A stretch of DNA of 64,000 bases from Bedellia somnulentella (Eukaryota; Arthropoda; Insecta; Lepidoptera; Bedelliidae). The position numbers and the translations under genes were made by a program. Of the stretch, positions 54,698 through 64,000 are shown in pieces. The stretch's first letter is position 1. Each line of letters begins with the position of its first letter. The stretch lies in the NCBI GenBank assembly GCA_963576735.1, contig OY755170.1, positions 20,568,875 to 20,632,874 of the forward strand, in the 5' to 3' direction. The notes under the pieces were generated by a model. The model saw nothing but the letters and a program-made list of their open reading frames with translations, had not been told where the DNA came from and did not search any database.

Positions 54698-55561
54698 ACC
54701 GCTATGTGTAACACAGTTGGAAACAAAAAACTTAGATATTTTGATATAACTTTAAAATTATTGTCTAAGTTCAAAATTGTGCCTATTAATGTAGCAGACC
54801 TGATTTTATATCAACCAAGAAATATTGCTATTTATAGCTATTTTATGCAATCTTGAAAAAAGTACCAAACAAAATGTAGAGTTTTTCTTTACTTATTTAA
54901 GAAGAAACAAGCCTTCGTGTTGTAATTGTTACAGTTTATTCACAAGAGAGGATAATTACCTCAATTTCCTCGTGTAATTTCCGTAATGTCTTCATTATTT
55001 CAGTGGTCCTCTTATATTCCTATAGCAATTAAGCATTTGTTTTGTCTTAACTCACATACGTTTGTAATGTTGAGCAATGAAAGTAGACTTACATGTTTAT
55101 AATGAGCTAGTATGTAATTTTAAGCAAAAATATGCAAACTTTAACAGAAATAAAGTAAGAACGTAATAAATTGTAAAAAGAGGACAATTTGTTACGAAAA
55201 CCATATCGACTATGTATGTAATAATATAATCGTATGTCGATTGTAGCAAAACAGTAGTAAATAATTTAAATGCACTTAAAGCACGAAACCAATTTGCTTT
55301 AAATTAAAAAGTGTTGCTTGCTAAAAGGTCCCCGATATTGAGTAAATGTAAATATTTTAACAGTTCTCGAACCAAAGAGGCAATTGAGCATTCAGAACTT
55401 CGTCCTTTGTAGGCGTTTTCCGTTTTAGGTTCAAGTAAACGAAATGTAATTTTAAGTAGAAAGTTTACTTTAAAATTAAATAACATAAAATATTATATAA
55501 TTTTGTCTCAGCACATGGACAAACATTTACATAAAAGATAAACATACCTATAAATCACAAA
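54698..55561. other. Upstream region, unassigned
   Basis: AT-rich DNA upstream (gene sense) of the first supported cyclase exon, with no recognisable exon or element. Confidence 0.45.
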
Positions 55562-55750
55562 ATGCTTCAGTTAGAAGTTCCGCAGCCATTTTAGAAAGTT
55601 GGGTCAGAAAAAGATTGTATATTATAATAAAAGGCTGCTTGGTGAGGGGTTCTAAGTATCCCACCCATTGTTTTTTACTTTAAAGCCTCAAACCCTATGT
55701 CGCCTCTTACAGCCCATGGGGAATAATTGGGCTGGTGTTATTTTCAGCTA
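55562..55750 (-). repeat. Repeat family D, minus-strand old copy
   Basis: GAAGTTCCGCAGCCATTTTAG, ATGTCGCCTCTTACAGCCC and GCTACACA mark the family in reverse. Confidence 0.65.
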
Positions 55751-55768
55751 CACATTTAAAAAAAAGCT

Positions 55769-56000
55769 GTGTAGTGTTGGCTTAGAATAACACTACCCTG
55801 TTTCTTCGTGTACGTAAGAGACGACTAACGGAATTGGGGCTTTTAAAGGATGTTTGGGCGATGCGGTTAGAAACCCATCACCAACAACCTTTATTTTCGC
55901 CACTAAACTTTCCAAAAGTGGCTGAGAAATTTCTAATTCCTTAGCTCTGGCTACCCCTTCTAGGGATTTATAGCCGTGAGTATATGTATGTATGTATTTA
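55769..56000 (+). repeat. Repeat family D, full copy
   Basis: GTGTAGTGTTGGCTTAGAAT to TAGCCGTGAGTATATGTATGTATG. Confidence 0.9.
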
Positions 56001-56807
56001 AAAAAACTATTAAAAAATATACATATCATATAAATTTATAATATTAAAAAAAATATTGCTGTACTAAACAGCTAACAAAACTAATTTTAATATTTATAAA
56101 TTGAGAATTTCCTCAACTTAATTCGTATTTCAGTGAATCTAACATTGATTTCCCAAAGGTGCAACTTCAGAAACCAGTTGGGATAGTCAATCTTATAATA
56201 TTGTAATTTGTTTTCTCAAATTGAGTTTTAATACGTAAAATTTATACATAAAGTTACTTAAAATTATATAAAAATAAATAAACACACAGAAAATTTTATT
56301 GGTGAAAACTAGGGTAAAATTAGGGTAATGTGTGTTAAAAGTGTATCCTAATTTTAAGTATCACAGCTGTTTGTTTTCCTTGTGTAAATAAATAAATAAA
56401 AGCCAGAAATCAAGGTTGTTGATGATACAGTTACAGAAAAACCGTGACAATGAGAGAATTTAAATCTCGGGTTGCGCCTACACCACACATCTTTTCTAGA
56501 AGATCATGTAATTAAAATTTTAAGTTTCTATACATTACGCTGCTTCATTTTTAACTGTACATATGAAAATTTAAATTGAATTAAACATTAGAAACATAAT
56601 TAATTGAATATATCCTGAATTATAATACTTTAAGTCAAAGCCTTCGTTTAAAACGGCTTCGGAAAGGTCAAACCACAGCAGCTTTAAGTACTAAGTAGCC
56701 ATTTTGATTTCAAAACTTAATCAAAGAGGCAGTTATTTTAAATCGTACCTTGGCCGGAAAATCTACTCAAGTGAAATGTAGAATCAGTTTCTATTCATCA
56801 TCATCAC

Positions 56808-56865
56808 CAATAACTACTAAGCTTCTACTGATGTATTCTCCTTCAATAGATATTGACCGGACCAT
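56808..56865 (-). CDS. Candidate first coding exon of the adenylyl cyclase gene
   Basis: On the minus strand an ATG at 56865 opens MVRSISIEGEYISRSLVVIG and runs to a possible donor ATTG|GTGATG at 56807. That donor is in phase 1, which is what the next exon at 53538 requires. A second phase-1 donor, A|GTAGAA, lies at 56828. A CGG/CCG run lies immediately upstream in the gene's sense and would fall in the 5' leader. No homology supports it and both donors are mediocre, so this is only a hypothesis. The true start may be outside the window. Confidence 0.22.
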
Positions 56866-56880
56866 GTCAATTCACAGACT

Positions 56881-56918
56881 GCCGGCGGCGGCGGCGGCGG
56901 CGGCGGTGGCAGCTTGCC
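56881..56918. repeat. CGG trinucleotide repeat
   Basis: About eight consecutive CGG units, ending in an imperfect unit, stand out in very AT-rich DNA. Such CpG-rich repeats are common in 5' leaders of neural genes. The position upstream of the first supported exon of the cyclase makes a promoter or 5' UTR role plausible but unproven. Confidence 0.75.
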
Positions 56919-56983
56919 GAGTATTGACACTTAATTTCCTTGTGTCAGAAGCACTCTATACACTAACATTTTGTTTAGATTAA

Positions 56984-58985
56984 ATTAGCTATTTAGCAAT
57001 GTCCATTACTATACCGTCTTTAGAAATTAATTCTATGTATTTTTTATGTAATTAGTTAATACGATGAAGGTGTTGCTTGGCGTATTAAAATATAGATAGC
57101 ATTGTAAACTAAGTCGATAAATCAATTCAATTTTTATTAATATTTCTAACGTCGGTTGCCGTTAGTAATAATTAAATTATAATAGTAAATATATAATAGT
57201 TAGTAATAGTAAAAACGTTACCACCGTTTATTATTTATTTCAATGGTTTGTTTCGTATTTATTGTTATAAAATAAATTAAGCAAACCATTATAACCAATA
57301 CAGCTTATTGCAGTTTATGGTTATTTTGGTTCGGAATCCTGAAAAAAATATGATAAGTAGGGTTGTTGGTGCATCACAAACTACTGCATGACTATTAAAT
57401 ACACGTCCTTTTATAAAATTGCATGAAAATATTAGTTATTTAAACCTACATAAAGTTATAAGTAAAACACGGTACTTTAAATTTGTCACAAGTTTAAATT
57501 TATTCACGGTTAAAATAATTCAAACGTTTTCAACTCAAATGTTATCATATTTTATACCGTAGAGTATGTTGTATTAGTTAGGAGTTTGTATACGCTAACA
57601 TTTTGTTTGTTTTGGTTTATCTACTCTTACGTTTGAAATACACACACACAAGTGTCAGTCTTCGTTGGAGCTAACGTTTAGGATCAAACGCAAAACTTTC
57701 TGGCTAACCCTAAAGCAATTTCCACTTCTGCAGAATGTGTCAGGATTTCAGGAAAGCGTTTACGAAGCTGATTAAACAAGGAAACCACCTGGAGAGCTCT
57801 AGATTATTATGTGTCATACGCACACACATTTCGCCTCACCGACACTTCAATTATGTAAGTCACGTCACTCTCTTATGACAATGATATTGTTAGTAAATAG
57901 ATTGTCACCTAGTTTTGGTATTCAAGCGAGGCGTAATCAGTGTAAATAGAGCAACGTGTTCCAGACATTTAATGCACAATGTATCTATTATACATATGTG
58001 TATGACATATTCACCTTGATAAATTGGATCTGATTATGCAGAATTGATTAGATACTAAAGATGACATTCTTCTTATACCTTGAGTGCAGAGTACCCACTT
58101 TTATTTAGACACTTTGAAATACTGTAATATGATGCCTTCTAGTATATTCAATACAGAAGTATAAATCAGAATATGGTGTCTTGGCAAAGTAATTTGTATT
58201 TAACTAGGTCAAATAATTCAGAGGGTTGAGTAAATCTACACAACTATTTAAATGAATAAAACTTACTAGTTTAAGGAACAGTTTAAAATATATTTTCAAA
58301 GTAGGTGTCCTCGTGGTTCATTGCATTATTTCATTATCAAGCAACGCATGTTGGAGTCACTTAGCTCTAAAGTTGAAAATAGGATTCGATATCCGATCTC
58401 ACCCACGCAAACTCCTAAACATAGCTTAATCAAATTTTGGAGCATCAAAGCTGGTTTGCCGTGAAATTCAGTTTAGGTTTAGAAATGCATATGTTGTGGA
58501 TATCGTACAAAGGAACTAAGAGTTTGAAGACGTTTCTGCAAACATCTTTTGTTTTATTGTATGGCGATCTTGTTTTGGGATGTATAGGCGGCTTAGATAT
58601 ATGTTTGTTTGTAGGATCCGAAAATAAAGTCCAATTAGTGGATGTTACACGAGTGCACTATCAGAAGCTTTGCAGCTTTGTAGCCGATATTAGTGATTAT
58701 GCTGTTACTACTATTTTGGTAACACTTTTGCTGGTCTAATAATGGTACCTATAATTGATTACATACAAATTGATTGTTAGAATTAACGTCTGGGAATCGA
58801 TTCCAACCCTTTCAGGACGTTAATATAGCTTTAACCGTTGATAGCGCTTTGTAAGACAAAACACTAGTTAGCTCTGTTTTGGAGTGGAGTGTTCAGTTGT
58901 TTACTTTTAATCCGTGTAAGTAATATAAATAATAAGAATTTAATTAACTTAACTCAAGTACACACAGTAATATATCTCAAACCCT
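56984..58985. other. Upstream region, unassigned
   Basis: Two kb of AT-rich DNA. A 100-codon plus-strand ORF at 58437-58739 has no recognisable domain. A short inverted repeat (ATTAACGTC / GACGTTAAT) lies at 58782-58822. No further cyclase exon is recognised. Confidence 0.45.
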
Positions 58986-59145
58986 ATTACTTTTGAACAT
59001 CACATATAAATTTTCACCGGCTTTTCAGAAAACCCGCGTTTTGTATGGATAAAGAAACACGTGAAGAAGTCACTATTACATGACTAAGTACAATTCAGCT
59101 TAATGGATTCCTAACAATGTTGTCGCTCACCGTTTTTGATTGACA
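58986..59145 (-). repeat. tRNA-derived SINE family A, old copy
   Basis: TTTTGAACATCACAT, CCCGCGTTTTGTATGGATA, ATTACATGACTAAGTACAATTCAGC and CTCACCGTTTTTGA follow the family order with many substitutions. Confidence 0.7.
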
Positions 59146-61796
59146 AATATTAAATACCTTCAACTAAAAGCTGCTAGATCTGCCAAGTAACTCTCAAGTA
59201 AAACGACAAAAACCGAAAGCATAGAGTGAACAGTTATTACCAATCGCAAAACAGACGAGTAGATACGACTTAAGCGGGCAATACGATTAATCGAACAGGC
59301 TGTATGTTCACTCATCTGGATCGTTCGATGCATCCAACTATTTGAAGCATTTTCGGAAAACCGCCGATGAACGATGCATACCCCAATCCACTCCTTTCAT
59401 TGCAAAGGCAATTAGTTCGCAATCGTTTTTACATTGAACCATGCATCAATTCATTGTTTGAGGGTAGTTCTAATGAAAACGGTTTTCTGATCTATTAATA
59501 TTTTGATAAATATGAAAAAAAAATAGGTAAATCATATTACAGATTTGATTGATTTCTGCTCAATAACTTTAATTTTATTTTAATAGTAGGAGTTGACTCA
59601 AACTAAACGTTCTCGCTCGTTATCCCTCAAAGGTTGCTCCTAGAATATTTTTAAGAGTATATTGTTATATGAAAAAAAATGAGCTGGAAGGTAATATCGG
59701 TAAAGGACAACATTTGGATCAAATACATAATAAAAGATAGGCGACCAAAGAGTGAAGATTAAAAGTGCCCAAATACATTTTGAGCATTAACTATGTAATT
59801 CGACGGCATCTATCGATCGTCACTTTGTACGTTCCTCGCAAACCTAAAAAAATTGGCTTATGCTTCATTACTCCTTTTTTTCTTCTCTGTTCTAGCAAAA
59901 CGTGTCTTCCATGGTAAACTTTTGCTAAAATTATATAGAATTTAATCTTGGGGTTTATCTTGGGAATCACAGTATGCGTAAAATTAAGAAGGAAAAAAAG
60001 CATATCATAGCTGCTTAAAAAAACTTTACGTTTGTATCCTAAGTCTAAAAAGCTGATATGATATTATATAATCATACATTCCTTTAGATATCAATTACAT
60101 ATCACTTAAACCGTACTATCATCGCTTAGGATAAGAGCAAAAGCGGCATACATAAACTATAAATATCACAATCAAATTAGTTTACACTAAATGACCTTAA
60201 ATAATCATCTTAAAATCATTTTCTATAACAGTACGTATAGGTATATACAATTTGATGTTTTCGTATCATTTTTATCCTACACTTATATTTAATGAAATGT
60301 TAGAAGAAAAATATGATATTTTTAAGTAATTGTTATTTCATTCGAATGGTCAGTGGGATGAAACTGAGATTTCAATTCAAAACCTCCTTTGTGTCTTAAA
60401 TATAAAATGAAATCAAGCACCCGTTTACAACGTCAATTTAACTTTTGCTTTGAAGTTTATATAGGAAATTATTCAGCAAATATAATTGTTCAAAGAATTT
60501 GCTAAATTCATAGAAGACTACCGAAAATCGTGTGAATAAGGGTTTGCCAACGTAAGATATAAATAATGTTGTTGCATAAAATATTTAAGGTCCACATCGT
60601 TTTGTTGCTATGAATTGAGTCAATAAGTAAGTCAGAGTAAATTAGTAAGAAGACTGCTAATGTTATATAAAAAAGAATATGTGTTTCTGCGACCCTTTCA
60701 GCGATTCACATTTAGAAACCATTTTTCTATCTCCTTCAACATTCATCACACATTCGCTATATCATAAAATTTCACATCTTCTAATCTAATAATACTGGTT
60801 GATCGCTATTAATTCAGAAAAGATCGTTTTCCCATTTTCGGAAACCAAAACGATATTAAAATATATTTTCGTCAAAAGGCGTGAATGGCGTTTGTTTTAA
60901 AACAAGTCGAGTTATAATAATTCGAATTGATGAAAATGCTTATCCTTTTGATACGTGTATAATTACATACAGATATTAATTGAAGAGGTATTGGTATTGT
61001 TAAATTGATTTCAGAGATTTAGTTTTATTGCCACTTGATACCGTATGAGCTACAAAAGTTGTTTCTTAGTTAAATAATTAATTTATAAATGTATATATAA
61101 AAGACTAACTGACTGACATTGAATAAATGCACAGTCGAAACTACTGCAAATACAAAATTTAACTTGTAGGGGTCTCTCCAGGGATACCTTTAGTATGGAT
61201 ACCTTTACCTTTATTTTAGAAAGTAAACCCCAAAGAAGGTGAAATTAGTTTTCGATTTAAATTTAAAATAAACTATTTGGTGGGAGGGTCCAAATTATTG
61301 TCTAAAAGGTAAAATCTTTGTTACTCTATCATGCCTGAATTACTGAGAGGGCTTTGATGAAAGGCGCTTTAAATATAGTTCATATATAGAATACATTTAA
61401 TCCAGGTAAATTAAAAATATCGTATATTTTTATGTATATACATGATACCTTTTTCTTTTACTCATACAAAATTAAATTAAGTGTAGGTTGAAAGTCAGGC
61501 AGGCGAAGTTGCGCGGGTCAAATAGTCACCAACATTTATTCCATGCGAAATGATAAACAAAACAAAAGAAAAAAAGCCAAATTGCAACTTTTTCAATCTT
61601 CTAAAGACGCAAAACGACACTCAATTTGCAATTTAATACCTTTTTGTTTTGTTTCCGTTCAAATATATTTTTGTCTCCGCGTTCCGAGGACGCGAATGTG
61701 TTAAGTAAAAGTGTCGCAAAATGTATAAGGATTTTCAGCGAATTGCTTTAAAGAAACATCTATATATGCACTATCTCATAATTATATACTTACTTA
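59146..61796. other. Upstream region, mostly unassigned
   Basis: AT-rich DNA with no exon recognised. A weak LINE-terminus match lies near 59795-59850 (GGCATCTATCGATCGTCACT). The stretch 61070-61520 has a degraded transposon look (GACTAACTGACTGAC start, GAAGTTGCGCGGGTCAAATAG end) but cannot be classified. Confidence 0.4.
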
Positions 61797-62600
61797 TACG
61801 CACGCCTGTTGTTCCCATTGGGGTAGGCAGAGACTATAGATCGCCACTTTGCACCATCCTGACAAATCTCTCTTGCTAGTCACATTCATAATTCTGGCTT
61901 ATTCCGTTTATCCACCCTAAAAAATCCTCCCTAAGTCGGATATTCGGAAACGCATGTCCGATTATCCACCCTGAACGGGGTGGATAATCGGAATTCATAA
62001 TAAAATGTTTCTTCCGATTTTTTACCCCAAGTACAGTCATTCACAGAAACATACTCACAACCTGATCCAAGAAACTTCAACAAAGATATACATACCTACT
62101 TTCCTACTTACAGTCTGAATAAAATTATCCTGGTGGAAAGTTTTAATTTAATATTTATTGTTAAACGAATAACGTAAGTAATCTTAAAATCTAAATTGCA
62201 GGTCTGTATATCTTAGTATTTTAATGTTCGCGATGTTTCTTGGACCGGGTTTGTTTTGTGAATGTTTCTGTAAATGACTGTACGTAGGCAGGGTAGAAAA
62301 TCGGAAGAAATATTTTATTATGAATTCCGATTATCCACCCTAAACGGGGTGGATAATCGGACATGCGTTTCCGAATATCCGACTTAGGGAGGATTTTTTA
62401 GGGTGGATAAACGGAATAAGCCATAATTCTTCTCATACATGCCCTTATATCCTTTCCCTACGGACTTTTACCTTCGTAAGAATGTTTTCGAACGCGGCCG
62501 TCCTCTATTAACAACAACATCAACATTGGCTCTATATATCTCTTTTGCCACTTTACGTTCATCCATCCTCTCTATGTACCCCAACCATCTCATTTGTTAT
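61797..62600 (-). mobile_element. RTE-like LINE 3' fragment split by a foldback element
   Basis: 61797-61895 holds the LINE terminus (CCCATTGGGGTAGGCAGAGAC on the plus strand). 62431-62600 continues with the next upstream part (TCATACATGCCCTTATATCC and beyond), as in the copy at 54193. The foldback element 61896-62422 sits between. Confidence 0.78.
61896..62422. mobile_element. Foldback element with ~190-bp inverted arms
   Basis: A 527-bp element whose two arms (from 61896 inward and from 62422 inward) are near-perfect inverted copies for about 190 bp, starting GGCTTATTCCGTTTATCCACC. Each arm has its own internal hairpin formed by TCCGATTATCCACCC and GGGTGGATAATCGGA. An 8-bp duplication ATAATTCT lies at 61888-61895 and 62423-62430. 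The core of about 140 bp is non-coding. Long arms and an 8-bp duplication suggest a MULE-like or hAT-like origin; the class is not settled. Confidence 0.9.
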
Positions 62601-62612
62601 GATGTTAAAAAG

Positions 62613-62855
62613 CTGTGTAGTGTCGGCTTAGAATAGCACTACCCCATTTATTCCGGTGGGTGTACGTAAAAGGCGACTAACGGTATTGGGCTTTTTAAGG
62701 AATTTTTGGGCGATGCGGTTGGAGACCCATCACCAACAACCTTTATTTTGCCATCTTTTCCCCACGCAACTTCCAAAAGTGGTTGAGGAGTTTCTGATTC
62801 CTTGGCTCTGGCTGCCCCTTCTAGGGATTTGTAGCCGTGAGTATATGTATGTTAA
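62613..62855 (+). repeat. Repeat family D, full copy
   Basis: GTGTAGTGTCGGCTTAGAAT to TAGCCGTGAGTATATGTATG; one of the best-preserved copies. Confidence 0.9.
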
Positions 62856-63274
62856 AAAGGGTAGCCAGTGTTTATTATCAACCACTCCTCAGTATCTTTT
62901 GGATGAGTGGGTTGGTAAAAATATAAATCACAAAAACAATGACTGTTTTATGAAGGTTTCCATACAAATTATTTGTCCACTTTGGACGATTAGCATTGTT
63001 ATCACACTCTCTCTTTAATTCTTGTTATTAACCTTATGATATACATTGGACCTAATTTGTTCCTTACTTTAATGCCATCCATTGTCTAAGCGATCCTTAA
63101 AATATTTTCTATTTATTTATTTATCTAGACAATTAAGGATAAAAAAAAACAGTCAAAAATTTCAATTTGCCATTCTATCTTTCCAACCGTCTTCAAAAAA
63201 GGAAGTTCTCAATTCGGTATGCAAAGTTTTTTTTTTGTTATTTATTAAATATTTATTTTTTATTCGATAGCAAA

Positions 63275-63388
63275 CCTTTATTCTTACCATTTTTTCCCCA
63301 CTCAACTTCCAAAAGTGGCTGAGGAATTTATAATTCCTTAGCTCTGGTTACCCCTTCTAGGGAAATATAGCCGTGAGTATATGTATGC
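63275..63388 (+). repeat. Repeat family D, 5'-truncated copy
   Basis: Starts within CCTTTATTCTTACCATTTTTTCCC and runs to TAGCCGTGAGTATATGTATG. 5' truncation is the pattern expected of reverse-transcribed elements. Confidence 0.85.
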
Positions 63389-63691
63389 AAACGCAAAAAT
63401 AATATACTAATTTGAATATTTTTCATTTAAAATGATAAATTGTAAAAGTGTGATTTTTTAACTTTTTCTCTTAATGGCGTCATCAATCAACAAAATCACG
63501 TAGCGACATGTAAATGCGAAATGTAAATAAAAAAAAAATACGAATTAGTGTTTTCAAATAATATTATTACGATATGAAATTAACAAAACCTATGATATTC
63601 GATATTTTATTACACACTGCAAAAACGAATGTCTTTGAAATAATATTCAAGGTCCTACACTGTCACAGTTTTTTGATAGAATAAAGGTCAT

Positions 63692-63900
63692 CATAGATAG
63701 ATAGATAGATAGATAGATAACTCGTTTATTTATGTTAACATAACACCACATACAATATGAAAAACAATACATAAAGTGAAAAAAAAAACAATATTTTAAA
63801 CTTAAAATTAGTGCTATGGTAACACAAACTAGGTCCTAACTCAGTGCTTGATATTGCCAAGTGGCAAAACACTGGTTTTCAGTTAAGGCCTACACTACAC
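63692..63900 (-). repeat. (ATAG)n tail and probable LINE 3' UTR
   Basis: An ATAG/GATA repeat of about seven units (63692-63719) abuts CTCGTTTATTTATGTTAACATAACACC. This is laid out like the reversed 3' ends of the LINEs at 14530 and 23831 (microsatellite tail, then 'tttattt'-type terminus). No coding part lies inside the window, so the LINE call is tentative. Confidence 0.4.
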
Positions 63901-64000
63901 TACACATAATTAATTAATATATAAACAAAATAATCTGTGTCTGCCACATTTGAAGTAAACAAAATTGAATAAATAGTAAAGGAACAGACAGTAAACTAAA

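Noticed and set aside
56750..56983. Plus-strand gene with an alanine run
   Set aside because: The alanines are the translated CGG repeat; no other coding signal.
58437..58739. 100-codon plus-strand ORF
   Set aside because: No motif, no homologue recognised, and composition like its surroundings; kept only as a note in the region entry.

Overview
This window is insect nuclear DNA, most likely lepidopteran. It is AT-rich with very few long ORFs. It carries retroelement and SINE types familiar from moth and butterfly genomes (BEL/Pao, Jockey-type LINE, mariner, Harbinger, short repeats with TATG-type tails). Species cannot be told from the sequence.

The one host gene recognised runs on the minus strand across most of the window. 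It encodes a membrane adenylyl cyclase, and its N-terminal region is closest to type 8 (Drosophila Ac78C). Nine coding exons were assembled by hand (2061-2153, 19791-19912, 31539-31688, 35875-36031, 36693-36813, 37206-37366, 40557-40663, 40800-40904, 53393-53538). Every junction has AG/GT borders and matching phase. Together they give 387 codons: cytoplasmic N-terminus, six-helix membrane domain, linker helix and the start of catalytic domain C1. The rest of C1, the second membrane domain and C2 lie beyond position 1. The start codon lies upstream of 53538; a weak candidate first exon sits at 56808-56865 beside a CGG repeat.

Everything else is intronic or flanking DNA filled with transposons. 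2362-5678 is a Jockey-type LINE. 8215-18923 is a BEL/Pao LTR retrotransposon whose 3' LTR is split by a 5-kb Harbinger transposon (13676-18659), which itself holds a LINE and a SINE. 19976-20240 is a MITE next to an exon. 23191-25960 holds a foldback, two LINE 3' ends and a decayed copia. 33840-35130 is a mariner with perfect inverted ends and an intact transposase ORF. 40998-42305 is a dead mariner of another family. 49228-49606 and 50843-51060 are MITEs inserted inside copies of one dispersed repeat. 61896-62422 is a foldback element with arms of about 190 bp and an 8-bp target duplication that splits an older LINE fragment.

Three short repeat families recur throughout: an RTE-like LINE 3' end, a tRNA-derived SINE, and a family of about 240 bp with some 17 copies. 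They share a similar 3' end, which suggests that one LINE machinery mobilises all three. I saw no CRISPR array, operon or bacterial-type system.
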